Assembly: GCA_012840015.1 (NCBI GenBank)
Contig: DUMF01000015.1
Coordinates: 1-64,000, forward strand
Direction of reading: 5' to 3'
Source of the DNA: Bacillota bacterium
Lineage (GTDB): Bacteria; Bacillota; Sulfobacillia; DUMF01
DNA: 64,000 nt
Shown here: positions 36,975 to 46,773 of the stretch, in pieces
How the letters are laid out: every line of letters starts with the position of its first letter
Position numbering within the stretch: the stretch's first letter is position 1
Translations under genes and position numbers: made by a program
Notes under the pieces: generated by a model
Told to the model about the DNA's origin: nothing
What the model saw: only the letters and a program-made list of their open reading frames with translations
Database searches by the model: none

Positions 36975-38051
36975 ATGGGCGTTCGGGGTGGGACAGAATT
37001 GCCTGGTTATGTATACCCGTTGTTGGTAGCTTTTTCTCTCACATCGCTCCTTACACCGCTCGTACGTGCGGCGGCATGCAGGGCAGGCCTTTTGAAGTTG
37101 CCTTGCGAGAGAAGTGTACACGACCTGCCAGTACCCAACATGGGCGGTCTCGCAATGATCGCAGGGTTCGTTTCGGCTTGCCTTCTTTACGTGAAAGCCG
37201 AATCGATCGCAGTGGTCCCCATTCTCATCGGGTGCTTGCTATCCCTGCTGCTGGGGATGTTGGACGACATCCGTCCGCTGAAAGCCGGAACCAAGTTTGC
37301 CCTTCAAATTCTAATAGCTGTCTTAGCCTGGCACATGGGCATTTCTATAGACTTTATCACGAGGCCTGGAGGTGGCTTAATCCTTCTGGGCTGGTTGAGT
37401 CTTCCGATCACAGTGCTCTGGATCGTCTCCGTCATGAATGTGGTTAATCTAATCGACGGCCTGGACGGCTTGGCCGCAGGCATTGTCGCGATTGCTTGCT
37501 CTGCCTTGCTAATAGTGGCGTTACAGGCAGGGCAAGCCGATGCGGTGCTAATAACCGCGAGTCTTGCAGGTTGTGCACTCGGCTTCCTCCCATACAACTT
37601 CAACCCGGCCAAAATCTTTATGGGCGATACCGGCTCCATGTTTCTGGGGTTTGCCCTGGCCGCCGTTTCCATAGAAGGCACGTTGAAATGCGCCACTGCC
37701 ACGGCTCTCGCGGTACCCGTGCTCACGCTGGGCGTGCCGATTCTGGACACAGGATTTGCGCTAATCAGGCGCGTTCTCAACGGTAAGCCCATCGGCCAAG
37801 CAGATAAAGGGCACATACATCACCAATTGCTCCGCAAAGGCTTCAGTCAACGCAGCGCTGTGCTCACTCTCTATGCTGCCTCCCTGTTACTCGCAGTCGG
37901 TGCCATAATAGTATTTCGTTCGAGCTTCGTGAAAGGCACGTTGCTCACCTTTTGCCTCAGTGGCAGCCTGATCATCGGTGCCACAAAGGTAGGAGTGCTG
38001 GATTTCCACGAAGCGGGCGAAAAGGCCAAGAGGAGCCACCAACATCGGTGA
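36975..38051 (+). CDS. tagO: Undecaprenyl-phosphate GlcNAc-1-phosphate transferase (TagO/WecA type)
   Basis: The 358-residue protein has about ten membrane helices and the family motifs LGMLDDIRPL, NVVNLIDGLDGLAAG, KIFMGDTGSMFLG and DKGHIHHQLLRKG (the HIHH motif of WecA/TagO). It attaches GlcNAc-1-phosphate to undecaprenyl phosphate, starting a secondary wall polymer. The next gene makes UDP-ManNAc, so a ManNAc-containing polymer such as an S-layer-binding glycan is plausible. Confidence 0.95.
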   Translation: MGVRGGTELPGYVYPLLVAFSLTSLLTPLVRAAACRAGLLKLPCERSVHDLPVPNMGGLAMIAGFVSACLLYVKAESIAVVPILIGCLLSLLLGMLDDIRPLKAGTKFALQILIAVLAWHMGISIDFITRPGGGLILLGWLSLPITVLWIVSVMNVVNLIDGLDGLAAGIVAIACSALLIVALQAGQADAVLITASLAGCALGFLPYNFNPAKIFMGDTGSMFLGFALAAVSIEGTLKCATATALAVPVLTLGVPILDTGFALIRRVLNGKPIGQADKGHIHHQLLRKGFSQRSAVLTLYAASLLLAVGAIIVFRSSFVKGTLLTFCLSGSLIIGATKVGVLDFHEAGEKAKRSHQHR

Positions 38052-39208
38052 TTCCCTTAAACGTAATGTGCGTCTTCGGCACGCGCCCCGAGGCCATAAA
38101 AATGGCGCCAGTCATAGCTGAATTAGGGAAGAGCCCCCTCGTCAAGGCTTCTGTCGCAGTCACTGCCCAACACAGAGAAATGCTCGATGGCGTACTTCGC
38201 CATTTCAATATCGTGCCCGATTATGATCTCGACATAATGCGCCCTAGCCAATCCCTGACTGAGGTCTCGGTGAGAGCCATTGCGGGCCTGTCTGAAGTGT
38301 ATGAGGCTTCGTCCCCGGATGTGGTACTGGTCCACGGCGACACTGCTACCACTTTCTGCGCTTCGCTAGCAGCTTATTATCACAAAATCAAAGTGGGGCA
38401 CGTGGAGGCTGGCCTGCGCACGGGTGACAAGTACGCCCCGTTCCCCGAGGAGGTCATGCGCAGGCTGTGCGACAGCATTTCCGATATGCACTTTGCCCCC
38501 ACTCAACAGGCCAAGCTGAACTTGCTCGCGGAAGGCATCCCTGAAACCAGCATCTACGTTACCGGCAATACGGCCATAGATGCCCTCCTCATGACGGTCA
38601 AGGAGGAGTATGAGTTCTCCGACCTGCGACTTCGCGAAATGAACCAGCGTGGAGAGTTTCGGACCAAACGGATCGTCCTGGTCGAAGTCCACCGCCGGGA
38701 AAACTTCGGCGAGCCGATGGACAAGGTGTTCAGTGCATTGGCCAAGCTGGAAAGGGCCATGCCAGACGATGCTCTTATGATGATTTCTCTCCATAAGAAC
38801 CCCGAGGTGCGCGGCCCGGCACTTCGACATTTACACGAGTCTTCACGTCTTATCATTTTTGAACCGGTAGATTACCCAGACTGGGCTAACCTCATGGCCC
38901 GCTCCTATTTCCTAATTAGCGATTCAGGCGGAGTCCAGGAGGAGGCCCCGGCAATCGGAAAGCCAGTATTGCTCACACGCGAGAAGACAGAAAGACCCGA
39001 AGCAGTTCAAGCTAATACAGTTAAGCTTGTGGGAACCGACCCCGCACAAATCTTCGGCGCTGCCATGCGCCTTTTCGACGATCCGGAACTTTACCATTCG
39101 ATGTCTCACGCCGCAAACCCTTACGGGGATGGGAAAGCAGCGGTCCGCACAGTAGCAGGCTTGCTACACAGTCTGGGGCTCGGGCCGAAGCCTCCCGATT
39201 TCCGCTGA
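38048..39208 (+). CDS. mnaA: UDP-N-acetylglucosamine 2-epimerase (non-hydrolysing)
   Basis: From GTG 38048 (GTGA overlap with tagO) the protein has 386 residues beginning MIPLNVMCVFGTRPEAIKMAP. Other motifs are AQHREMLDG, HGDTATTF and SDSGGVQEEAPAIGKPVL. It makes UDP-ManNAc. A longer frame from 37952 lies inside tagO. The stop is only three bases from the convergent rho stop, with no hairpin between them. Confidence 0.96.
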   Translation: MIPLNVMCVFGTRPEAIKMAPVIAELGKSPLVKASVAVTAQHREMLDGVLRHFNIVPDYDLDIMRPSQSLTEVSVRAIAGLSEVYEASSPDVVLVHGDTATTFCASLAAYYHKIKVGHVEAGLRTGDKYAPFPEEVMRRLCDSISDMHFAPTQQAKLNLLAEGIPETSIYVTGNTAIDALLMTVKEEYEFSDLRLREMNQRGEFRTKRIVLVEVHRRENFGEPMDKVFSALAKLERAMPDDALMMISLHKNPEVRGPALRHLHESSRLIIFEPVDYPDWANLMARSYFLISDSGGVQEEAPAIGKPVLLTREKTERPEAVQANTVKLVGTDPAQIFGAAMRLFDDPELYHSMSHAANPYGDGKAAVRTVAGLLHSLGLGPKPPDFR

Positions 39209-39211
39209 CCG

Positions 39212-40489
39212 CTACTTAAGCTCCTTCTGAAGCATCCCAAGAAACTCCTTGTTAGATTTCGTCTTGCTCAACTTGTCGATTATCATCTCAAGTACCACTC
39301 CGGGATCTCTGTCGTTGGTCACCTTACGTAGCGCCCACATCACTTCCAGCTCGTCCGGCCTTAGAAGTAGTTCTTCTTTGCGTGTACCGGATCGCTTTAT
39401 GTCGATCGCCGGGAAGATCCTTCGCTCAGCAAACTTGCGGTCAAGATGTAGCTCCATGTTGCCGGTACCCTTGAATTCTTCGTATATTACGTCATCCATC
39501 CTGCTACCTGTGTCAATAAGAGCCGTCGCGATGACGGTCAGGCTGCCCCCTTCCTCTACTTGCCTTGCAGCCCCAAAGAAACGTTTGGGTTTATGAAAGG
39601 CTGTTGGGTCCATGCCGCCAGTCAGCGTCCGGCCGCTGGTAGGCACCACCAGGTTGTAAGCCCTCGTCAGGCGAGTAATGCTATCGAGCAGTATCACGAC
39701 GTCCTTGCCGCATTCCACAAGCCTCTTGGCCCTTTCCAACACCATTTCCGCCACCCTGATGTGGTTTTCCGGTACCTCGTCGAACGTCGAACTCACCACC
39801 TCTCCCCTCACCGATCGCTCCATGTCCGTCACTTCTTCTGGCCGCTCATCCACAAGCAGCACGATCAAGTGTACGTCCGGTCGGTTGGAAGCTATGCCGT
39901 TGGCTATCTTCTTGAGTAGAACGGTCTTGCCAGCCTTGGGGGGAGAAACTATGAGCCCACGTTGGCCGCAACCAATGGGAGCAACGAGATCGATGAGCCT
40001 TGTGGAAATCTCTTCGCGTACAGTCTCAAGATAAAGCCGTCGGGTTGGGAATATTGGGGTCAGTCCTTCGAAATAAGCTCGTTCCCGCGAGAGTTCCGGG
40101 TCCTGCCCGTTTACCGCTTCCACTCGGAGCAGCCCGTAGTACTTCTCATTCTCTTTAGGCGGCCTTACCTGACCGGTGATTAAATCCCCCGTCCTCAAGT
40201 CGAAGCGCCTTATCTGTGAAGGCGAGACGTAAATATCCTCTTTGCTGGGAAGGTAAAAGTTCGGTCTCAGGAACCCGAACCCCTCCTGCATTATTTCTAG
40301 AACACCTTCGGCGAAAATCAGGCCCCCCTGCTCGGTTCTCGCTTTGAGGATCTCGAAGATCAACTCCCGCTTCCTCAAAGTGGAATACCCGGTGAGATTG
40401 AGCTCCCTCGCGATTCGTTGCAATTCGCTGAGGGTTTTTTGCTCCAGCTGGCTGAAGGTAAGCTGGTTTTGTTCTTCTGTGCTAGGCAT
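39212..40489 (-). CDS. rho: Transcription termination factor Rho
   Basis: The 425-residue protein has the N-terminal Rho domain ([23 protein letters not shown]), the RNA-binding cold-shock fold ([20 protein letters not shown]) and the ATPase core with Walker [14 protein letters not shown] and the [13 protein letters not shown] and [13 protein letters not shown] segments. Length is normal. It has its own promoter and a leader of about 150 bases. In Bacillus rho also lies near tal and rpmE. Confidence 0.97.
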   Translation of the reverse strand: MPSTEEQNQLTFSQLEQKTLSELQRIARELNLTGYSTLRKRELIFEILKARTEQGGLIFAEGVLEIMQEGFGFLRPNFYLPSKEDIYVSPSQIRRFDLRTGDLITGQVRPPKENEKYYGLLRVEAVNGQDPELSRERAYFEGLTPIFPTRRLYLETVREEISTRLIDLVAPIGCGQRGLIVSPPKAGKTVLLKKIANGIASNRPDVHLIVLLVDERPEEVTDMERSVRGEVVSSTFDEVPENHIRVAEMVLERAKRLVECGKDVVILLDSITRLTRAYNLVVPTSGRTLTGGMDPTAFHKPKRFFGAARQVEEGGSLTVIATALIDTGSRMDDVIYEEFKGTGNMELHLDRKFAERRIFPAIDIKRSGTRKEELLLRPDELEVMWALRKVTNDRDPGVVLEMIIDKLSKTKSNKEFLGMLQKELK

Positions 40490-40518
40490 TGGATCACCTC
40501 ATCAACAAGTTAAGGAAC

Positions 40519-40538
40519 CTAAGGTTGAATCTAAGGTT
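40519..40538 (-). repeat. Short direct repeat in the rho leader
   Basis: The octamer CTAAGGTT (plus-strand view) occurs twice with a period of 12 bases (40519-40526 and 40531-40538), and the first copy is part of the imperfect palindrome AACCTAAGGTT. It lies about 30 bases upstream of the rho start. Many rho genes are autoregulated through their leaders, so it may be functional or chance. Confidence 0.35.
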
Positions 40539-40647
40539 ACCCGAGGAAAGTGGGGCAAGTGAAGTATGCCCAAAAACGGATGTCTCATCCAAGAAAAGAC
40601 AGATCCTTCAACATGGGGATGCCACCGCAGAGATGAAACCCGAGCAT

Positions 40648-40676
40648 AAGATAATATGTCCCTCTGCAGAAGTCAA
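40648..40676 (-). promoter_or_regulatory. Sigma-A promoter of rho
   Basis: The minus strand has TTGACT (40671-40676), a 17-base spacer and TATCTT (40648-40653). It begins one base after the stop of the upstream M20 peptidase gene, so rho can be expressed separately from that operon. Confidence 0.7.
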
Positions 40677-41825
40677 TTATTTAGCTGTGTTTGTGAAATC
40701 TAAAGCGGCTTTGGCCAACACGTCTGTCGCAGTCACGAGCTGCTCTACATCACAGTATTCTATAAGCCCGTGCAACCCCCCACCGCCTGGCCCGAAAACC
40801 ACCGTAGGAATCCCGGCCCTCCTAAGGATGGCTGCATCAGTCCAAGCGCTGAAACCGCCCAGCTCCGCCCTAAGTCCCGTAACCTGCTGGAACGCCCGGC
40901 TCAGCGTTTTAACTATATCCTCTTCGGGAGATACCTCAAAGGCTTCGCGGTAAAAATATGTCTCCACATTACCATTGAAAGCCGTCCAGTGCCGACAGGC
41001 AGCTTCGCCCAGAAGTTCGAGCATTTCCTGTTGTACCTGGTCTTCGGTCTCGCCTGGCAGCGTACGCCTCTCCAGATGAAGTTCACACCTATCGGGGTAG
41101 GAGGACAGTTCCCGGCCGCCTGAGATGAGAGAAGCATGAACGGAAGGAGACCCTAACCAGATATGCCTACGCTTTGACAGCACCTCCTTCTCATAGCGCC
41201 CCATGCAGCTGAGGAAAGTCCCCATAGCGGCAATCGCATCCAGTCCTTCTTCAGGCCGGCTGCCGTGTGCTGCCCGGCCATTGGTGGTTACTTTGATCCA
41301 ACAGAAGCCTTTGTGCGCAATAGCTACGTTCAACTCGGTCGGTTCGCACACCACCGCGCCATCCGCCTTGTAGTCCCGGATTAGCCCTTCCGAACCGGCG
41401 CTTTTATACTCTTCGTCCACAACTCCTGCGAAAATGATATCCCCACCGTGTCGTTCCCCCGAACTTACTATGCTCTGGATCGCTCCGGCCATCGCAGCTA
41501 GTCCGCCCTTCATGTCCTGGGCGCCGCGGCCGAAAACTTTCCCATCCTCCAAGCGTGGGGTAAACGGAGACTCAACCCGTTCTACGCCGACCGTATCCAG
41601 GTGACCGTTGAACATGATGGAGCGATACCTTAAAGGGTCCGAACCGCGAGCGATACCGATCACATTCGGCCTCCCGGGGATAATTTCCTGCAGTCGAACC
41701 TCCAGCCCCATATCGCTCAGCACACCCGCAAGGTATCGGGCCGCCTCAGCTTCGCCCGCATGCCCGGAAACAAGCTCAGGGTTGACCGAGTCTATCGAAA
41801 TGAGGTCCTGGAGCACTTTCAGCAC
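40677..41825 (-). CDS. M20 family (ArgE/DapE-like) metallohydrolase
   Basis: From GTG 41825 the protein has 382 residues. Di-zinc ligands are visible: FNGHLDTVG (H, D), [10 protein letters not shown] (D), [13 protein letters not shown] (catalytic Glu pair), EPTELNVAI and [12 protein letters not shown] (last His). Family members hydrolyse N-acyl amino acids or peptides; the substrate cannot be read from sequence. AAGGGA precedes the chosen start, which overlaps the tal stop by seven bases. A longer frame to 42014 runs inside tal. Confidence 0.9.
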   Translation of the reverse strand: MLKVLQDLISIDSVNPELVSGHAGEAEAARYLAGVLSDMGLEVRLQEIIPGRPNVIGIARGSDPLRYRSIMFNGHLDTVGVERVESPFTPRLEDGKVFGRGAQDMKGGLAAMAGAIQSIVSSGERHGGDIIFAGVVDEEYKSAGSEGLIRDYKADGAVVCEPTELNVAIAHKGFCWIKVTTNGRAAHGSRPEEGLDAIAAMGTFLSCMGRYEKEVLSKRRHIWLGSPSVHASLISGGRELSSYPDRCELHLERRTLPGETEDQVQQEMLELLGEAACRHWTAFNGNVETYFYREAFEVSPEEDIVKTLSRAFQQVTGLRAELGGFSAWTDAAILRRAGIPTVVFGPGGGGLHGLIEYCDVEQLVTATDVLAKAALDFTNTAK

Positions 41826-42484
41826 GAAGTCCCTTGAGATCGTTGCTTCACCTTCTCCCAGTCCTCCAAAAACCTCTGGATCCCGATGTCCGTCAAGGGA
41901 TGACTTACCATCTGCCGAAGGACCCTGAACGGCACCGTGGCGATATCTGCCCCTGCTGCGGCCGCTGCTGTTACGTGCATGGGATGACGTATGCTTGCCG
42001 CAATCACCTGGCACTTTATCGAGTGCCTGTGGAAAATCTCCACGATATCGCGCACGAGCTGCATCCCATCTGCTCCTATGTCATCGAGCCTGCCAATGAA
42101 TGGGCTGACGAAGTCCGCACCCGCGAGAGACGCCAGAAGGGCCTGGTTAACCGAAAAGACCAGGGTGCAATTTGTACGTATCCCCTCTGAGGAAAGGGCT
42201 TTTATCGCTTTAAGTCCCTCTATGCACATGGGCACCTTGACAACGATGTTCTTCGCCAGCGCTGAGAGCCGCCTACCTTCTATCACCATGTCTTCCGCCT
42301 TGGAGCTCACCACTTCTGCGCTCACGGGCCCGCGTACGAGCTGTGCTATTCTTCTCACCATGTCTTCGAAACTACCGGTCTCTTTCGATACCAGGCTGGG
42401 ATTAGTGGTGACACCGGACACCACACCCCAGCTGACTGCTTCTTCGATCTCAGAGATATTTGCGGTATCTAGAAAAAGTTTCAA
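41819..42484 (-). CDS. tal: Transaldolase, short (FSA/TalC) type
   Basis: The 221-residue protein has the small-transaldolase motifs [25 protein letters not shown] and the Schiff-base lysine in NIVVKVPMC, with the C-terminal [15 protein letters not shown]. It moves dihydroxyacetone units between sugar phosphates; some close relatives are fructose-6-phosphate aldolases. In Bacillus tal follows spo0F and fba; here fba is absent. Confidence 0.93.
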   Translation of the reverse strand: MKLFLDTANISEIEEAVSWGVVSGVTTNPSLVSKETGSFEDMVRRIAQLVRGPVSAEVVSSKAEDMVIEGRRLSALAKNIVVKVPMCIEGLKAIKALSSEGIRTNCTLVFSVNQALLASLAGADFVSPFIGRLDDIGADGMQLVRDIVEIFHRHSIKCQVIAASIRHPMHVTAAAAAGADIATVPFRVLRQMVSHPLTDIGIQRFLEDWEKVKQRSQGTSC

Positions 42485-42498
42485 CGTGACCCCTGCCT

Positions 42499-43167
42499 TT
42501 ACGATCTCTTGGTTTGTCCTTTGTTCACTTTCCTACGCTTGCTGAGCTTCCGCTCTTCGCGCGGCTCACCGATACATATGGACTCTATCTCCTGAATGCG
42601 CCGCAAATCATCGTCGGAAACTGCCTGAATCGTAGTGTATTGGCCACACTTCGGGCAATAAAGCCTGATCGCGGTTTCGCCTACTTTCACCTGTAACGTT
42701 TTATTGCCACATTCACACGCAAGCCGCTTGCGGTCAGCCAGATCTTCCAGCTTCCGCAAGATGCCATACACGATTTCCGGCACCTGAAGGAACTTTTCCC
42801 TTTGCGCTGCGGCAGCAAGGCTTTCCAGGCTCACCCTCCCTTTTCCCGCTTCGGCGATGACTTCATCCTCTTGGCCATAGAAGCCTATCTCCGCGCCTGT
42901 ACTGGTACAGTAAATTGGCCTAACTTCTTGCCTGAGGTAATCAGAGAAGGGAATTATGGTAAGGTGTTCCTCTTCACATAACAAGCAGTTCACTACTATC
43001 CATACACCAGATTCCCCGAGGCCCGTAATCATCTTCTCCTTGCCGCAGGAGCAGCATATCTGCATTTCCTCCCGCCCGGCCAGTTCAAACATGTTTACCC
43101 GGTGAAACTCCATCTTACCGCACGATGGGCACCGGGCTGCGATGGTTTTCTGCGTGTAATACACCAA
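42499..43167 (-). CDS. Zinc-ribbon (CpXC-like) conserved protein
   Basis: The 222-residue protein has at least four CxxC-type knuckles: ARCPSCGK near residue 12, CCSCGKE near 38, NCLLCEEE near 60, then CECGNK and LYCPKCGQ near 150-175, separated by a helical middle. The first part resembles CpXC proteins. The function is unknown; metal binding is likely. The start is TTG at 43167 behind GGGGTGTG. It lies between the Spo0F-like regulator and tal. Confidence 0.75.
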   Translation of the reverse strand: MVYYTQKTIAARCPSCGKMEFHRVNMFELAGREEMQICCSCGKEKMITGLGESGVWIVVNCLLCEEEHLTIIPFSDYLRQEVRPIYCTSTGAEIGFYGQEDEVIAEAGKGRVSLESLAAAAQREKFLQVPEIVYGILRKLEDLADRKRLACECGNKTLQVKVGETAIRLYCPKCGQYTTIQAVSDDDLRRIQEIESICIGEPREERKLSKRRKVNKGQTKRS

Positions 43168-43181
43168 CTACAAGCACACCC

Positions 43182-43604
43182 CTATCTACGCGGCGCACCG
43201 CGCCGCTCTTCGTGGTTCGAGTGAGTACCCAACAATGAGTTAACCAGGTCAACCACCGTCACGACATCGAATGGCTTCTCCAAGAAAGCATCCACGCCGG
43301 CCCGCTCCAGCGCGCTCACCGCCTCAGACGAACCAGACATGAGCACGCACTTAGTAGTGGGGGATATCTGCTTTAGGGCGTCCAGCAGCTGCAACCCGGA
43401 CATCCTTCCCGGCAGCGAACAGTCAACGATCGCCACTTCGGGCATCTCGGATTTGGCCATGCCTAACGCTGAGCACCCATCTGTGGCCGCACAGACGTCA
43501 AAACCCGCTTTTTCCAAGACTCTCTCCAGCATCGAGCATATAGCCGGTCTATCGTCTACCACCAGGACCCTTTGTAACGCTCCGCCTACTTTTTTCGAGA
43601 TCAA
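43182..43604 (-). CDS. Single-domain response regulator in the Spo0F position
   Basis: The 140-residue protein is a receiver domain only: acidic pocket VLVVDDRPA, phospho-acceptor Asp in VAIVDCSLPGR, the switch residue in LMSGSSEAV and the lysine in LEKPFD. It has no output domain, like Spo0F, the phosphorelay intermediate that feeds Spo0A. Its place one gene from tal matches the spo0F-fba-tal order of Bacillus, which supports but does not prove that role. The C-terminal tail (HSNHEERRGAPRR) is extra. The start is TTG at 43604. Confidence 0.85.
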   Translation of the reverse strand: MISKKVGGALQRVLVVDDRPAICSMLERVLEKAGFDVCAATDGCSALGMAKSEMPEVAIVDCSLPGRMSGLQLLDALKQISPTTKCVLMSGSSEAVSALERAGVDAFLEKPFDVVTVVDLVNSLLGTHSNHEERRGAPRR

Positions 43605-43619
43605 TTGCCAAAACCCTCT

Positions 43620-44042
43620 TTACAAATCAATTGCATCCCTATGGTAAACATGTACCCAGCTCCAAAAATCCCCGACCCTCTCGGCAAAAACCGAATCCGC
43701 TGTCCAGATATCACACGCCAGCACCTGGGCTATAGCGAGGTATACAGCCTCCCTCCATCGCAACCGGGGCATCAGGCTCCCAGCTCTTTCGCTCACCGCC
43801 CTGCCTTGGAAAAGTTTGATTCCCAGCTTATGGTAGTTCGCCACTACCTGACGGATTTCCTCCTGGCTTTCTGCCCAAGCCATAACTTCATATTCCAGCA
43901 GCGCTGGCGCCACCAGCTCCTTGCCGCTTGCTTTCCACCGCCGAAAGAGATCTCCCGCCCCCGCATCGCCCCTCAAGGCTTCCAATACGAGGCTGGACTC
44001 GATGCATATCCCATCGCCGATGCTTCTTCTCATTTCCCTCAC
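43620..44042 (-). CDS. PIN-domain protein (VapC-like), no antitoxin gene visible
   Basis: The 140-residue protein has a PIN layout: an acidic first strand (GICIESSLVLEAL), LLEYEVMAWA in the middle, and WREAVYLAIAQVL followed by IWTADSVFAERV. Two positions normally Asp (DxS and YDAxYLALA) appear as Glu here, while the final D of TADS is kept. PIN domains are RNases, often toxins, but no small antitoxin frame adjoins it: upstream is a cysteine-synthase-like gene overlapping by four bases. Either it is an orphan or a non-toxin PIN protein. Confidence 0.75.
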   Translation of the reverse strand: MREMRRSIGDGICIESSLVLEALRGDAGAGDLFRRWKASGKELVAPALLEYEVMAWAESQEEIRQVVANYHKLGIKLFQGRAVSERAGSLMPRLRWREAVYLAIAQVLACDIWTADSVFAERVGDFWSWVHVYHRDAIDL

Positions 44043-45100
44043 GCCCTGCAGGACCCAAGCGGTCGCTTTATCACCACGAAGTCCTGCTGTCTCGAACTCC
44101 TGGCATCCGCTCCCACTAAAGGATGCTCCCTTTGGGGCACTTCAAGCTTTGTAGGTGCACTCCATAATTCCGTGGAGAGGTATTTGAAGCCAGCATCGTT
44201 AACGAATGTGACCACAGTCTTGATATCGGGGAACTCCTGGCAAAGCTTGATTGCCGCAGCCACGTTGCACCCGGACGAGATGCCACAAAAAATGCCTTCT
44301 TCTCTGGTCATTCGGCGGGCCATTTCCATGGCCTCGTCAGATGAGACCTGAATCACCCCATCCAGCACTTCCAGATCCAGTACGGGAGGTATAAAACCGT
44401 CCCCTATGCCTTCGATCTTATGCGGTCCCCAGCCTCCACCCGAAAGGATCGCACACTCTTCAGGCTCTACAGCGAAAACCCGCACGGATGGATCGCGCTC
44501 TTTCAGGAACTTCCCAGCGCCAGTCACGGTACCGCCCGTCCCAGCAGCAGCCACCAGCGCCTGTACCTTACCACAGGTCTGCTCCCAGATCTCGGGGCCT
44601 GTCGTTTCATAGTGCGCCTTGACATTATCCATGTTCGTAAACTGCCCTACCTCCCAGTATTTACCTGGATGGGCGGATTTAATCTCCTTTACCTTCTCGA
44701 TTACGAGATCCACGTCACTTTCTGCACCCTCTGTGAGCACGAGTTCCGCACCGTAGGCGCGGATCGTTTTCTTCCTTTCCTCGCTCATCCCTCTCGGCAT
44801 CACGATTGTTACGGGATAACCCAGCGCGGCCCCAACCATGGCCGTGGCGATGCCTGTATTCCCCGTGGTGCCCTCGATCAAGCGCATGCCCGGCTTAAGC
44901 TCTCCTCGCCTCTCAGCCTCAGTCACCGCCTTATACAGCACCCTGTCTTTCAGGCTGCCGCTCGGGTTGAAGTATTCCAGCTTCACGTATATTTCGGCTT
45001 CGATCGCCCCTGTCACCCGGCGCAGCCTGACCATCGGAGTAAGTCCATTGAGCTCACAGATATTGCTCGCTATTCTGCGTCTGGCCTCCCAATCGACCAC
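44039..45100 (-). CDS. PLP-dependent cysteine synthase / cystathionine beta-synthase family enzyme
   Basis: The protein (353 residues from GTG 45100) has the fold-type II signatures: PLP lysine in NPSGSLKDRVLY, the TTGNTGIAT loop, AAGTGGTVTG phosphate cradle and SSGCN near the C-terminus. It could make cysteine from O-acetylserine or a related amino acid; without the substrate loop compared to relatives I cannot say which. About 35 C-terminal residues extend beyond the usual core. GTG 45100 has GGGGG seven bases upstream. Confidence 0.88.
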   Translation of the reverse strand: MVDWEARRRIASNICELNGLTPMVRLRRVTGAIEAEIYVKLEYFNPSGSLKDRVLYKAVTEAERRGELKPGMRLIEGTTGNTGIATAMVGAALGYPVTIVMPRGMSEERKKTIRAYGAELVLTEGAESDVDLVIEKVKEIKSAHPGKYWEVGQFTNMDNVKAHYETTGPEIWEQTCGKVQALVAAAGTGGTVTGAGKFLKERDPSVRVFAVEPEECAILSGGGWGPHKIEGIGDGFIPPVLDLEVLDGVIQVSSDEAMEMARRMTREEGIFCGISSGCNVAAAIKLCQEFPDIKTVVTFVNDAGFKYLSTELWSAPTKLEVPQREHPLVGADARSSRQQDFVVIKRPLGSCRA

Positions 45101-45167
45101 ATCCACACCCCCTGAGCTCTACGGAAAGTTCATTCGCCGAAGTCCTCACAAAACCCTGCAAACGTTC

Positions 45168-45203
45168 AAAAAAACAACGAGGGCAGGCTGGTAAAGCCTG
45201 CCC
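45168..45203 (-). terminator. Terminator of the S-layer-homology gene
   Basis: An 8-bp perfect stem (45181-45188 with 45196-45203) is followed on the minus strand by CGTTGTTTTTTT. It lies about 40 bases after the SLH gene stop and upstream of the cysteine-synthase-like gene. Confidence 0.85.
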
Positions 45204-45240
45204 TGGCGTGCCTACGTTTTTTAGTTTATCGACGCAAACC

Positions 45241-46773
45241 TCATGAGGCTCCTCTAGCCGTAATCCTTACGCCTGCCACGAGCCCATTCTCCAGGCGCAG
45301 CGTAACAGTGTCTCCTGGTTTCAAGTCTGCCACCGTGAGGGGCTGGTTGCCAAAGGTGACACTGGCACCAGCTGCCAGTACATAGTTGTATTGGCTTCCA
45401 TCAGACAGCCGGATCGTGAGGCTTACGCTGTTATCGGTGGTTACTACCGCTACCAATCGCCCGCTGATCTCCTGGCTGGTGATTACCGCCACCTCGAAGC
45501 CCACGCCCTCGCGCAGCCTCACGCGGATCCTCTCGTGTAGCTGGAGTTGCGTCACAGAAATGGGCGTATCCCCGCGTTTAACTACCGCAGCGGTGGAAAC
45601 TCGAATGGTCTTCACTTCGCCGTTCGAGTCTTTCAAACTCAGAATCCAACCGTTGCCATCCCAGCTGATACCGGTTAGTTCACCTTCGACCTGAGACTCC
45701 ACCGGTGCAGGGGTGACCGGATTCACTTCTCTCGACTTGCATATCAACAATACGGCAGTACCCGAACCGTTCACGTAAAGCCTGACTTCGTAGGGCGCCT
45801 TTATGGCGCTGAGCGTCGATAGCTTCCCGTCCAGGATCACGAGCGCGTCGGCAGATACCGTGAACTCCTTGATGCTACCGGTTTTGCCGCTCTCCTGGAT
45901 TCTGATCTTGGATCCCTCGAGCCCGAGGATGGTCCCCTTGTATTCTAAATCCCCGAACTCTACGCCCTCCGATTCATGCAGCCTATCCAGAATGGTCGTC
46001 ATCTCCGCTCTCGTGACAGGTTTCTGTGGCTTGAAGGTGTTATCCGGATACCCCGCCAGTAGCCCGTGTTCTACTGCCACGCTAACGTAGCCTCTCTTAT
46101 CTGCAGGGATCGCGGATGCATCCGAGAAGGGCAGCTGGGCGTTTGCAGCTGCGAGAGCCTCTTCCTTAAGGCCCATAGCCCTGACAAGAACCATGGCCGC
46201 CCATGCCCTCGTCGCCGGAGTATTGGGCTGCAACTCGAGGGGATCTACCCAGTCCTGGTCTACTGCAAGCAGGATGTAACCCAGCGCCCAGGATAACGAT
46301 GGGCGTATGGCCCCCGCGTAAGCTAACCAGTCATCTGGCACCTTGCCCTTGAGATTACGGTTCTGCGATAGCGCAGGTATCATCCACTGGTACTCGCGCC
46401 CGATTTTGAGAGCCTCCTCTTCCAATCCGAGGGCCCTCACTACCATAACTAGCGCTTCCACTTGCTTGACTGGCTGGTTAGGCCGGAAAAGCCCATCCTC
46501 GTACCCGCGTACTATTCCCCGGGCGTAGCCTCTGGCAATGCTCTCCACCGCCCACGGGGCTTCGTTCCAATCTCCATCCTGTCCATCCTGTTGCTCGGCC
46601 TCGAAGTTCTCCAGACTTTCCTGCATCAACCGTTTCAGTTGCTGGTTGCCCTTCAGGTTCAACTTTCCGGTCACACTGTACTTCGGTGCAGCCAGAGCGC
46701 TACATGGTATCAGCGCCATGAGCGCCACCACCAAGAGGAACCCTACCGTGCGTCGTGCAGTGAGTTTACTCAA
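45241..46773 (-). CDS. Secreted S-layer-homology (SLH) domain protein
   Basis: The 510-residue protein has a signal peptide (residues 1-28, ending ALAAP) and three SLH-type repeats between about 75 and 265 (RGIVRGYEDGLFRPNQPVK, the central RPSLSWALGYILL region, and AGYPDNTFKPQKPVTRAEM). The C-terminal half is made of beta-strand segments of about 75 residues. SLH domains bind pyruvylated secondary wall polymers, so the protein should be surface-attached; tagO and mnaA in this window could supply the polymer. It has its own terminator. Confidence 0.9.
   Translation of the reverse strand: MSKLTARRTVGFLLVVALMALIPCSALAAPKYSVTGKLNLKGNQQLKRLMQESLENFEAEQQDGQDGDWNEAPWAVESIARGYARGIVRGYEDGLFRPNQPVKQVEALVMVVRALGLEEEALKIGREYQWMIPALSQNRNLKGKVPDDWLAYAGAIRPSLSWALGYILLAVDQDWVDPLELQPNTPATRAWAAMVLVRAMGLKEEALAAANAQLPFSDASAIPADKRGYVSVAVEHGLLAGYPDNTFKPQKPVTRAEMTTILDRLHESEGVEFGDLEYKGTILGLEGSKIRIQESGKTGSIKEFTVSADALVILDGKLSTLSAIKAPYEVRLYVNGSGTAVLLICKSREVNPVTPAPVESQVEGELTGISWDGNGWILSLKDSNGEVKTIRVSTAAVVKRGDTPISVTQLQLHERIRVRLREGVGFEVAVITSQEISGRLVAVVTTDNSVSLTIRLSDGSQYNYVLAAGASVTFGNQPLTVADLKPGDTVTLRLENGLVAGVRITARGAS

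Noticed and set aside
37952-38047. N-terminal extension of mnaA
   Set aside because: These codons read through tagO in another frame. The GTG at 38048 overlapping the tagO stop gives the family N-terminus.
40677-42014. Long N-terminal extension of the M20 peptidase
   Set aside because: The first 63 codons run inside tal and are unlike M20 proteins. GTG 41825 with AAGGGA fits better.
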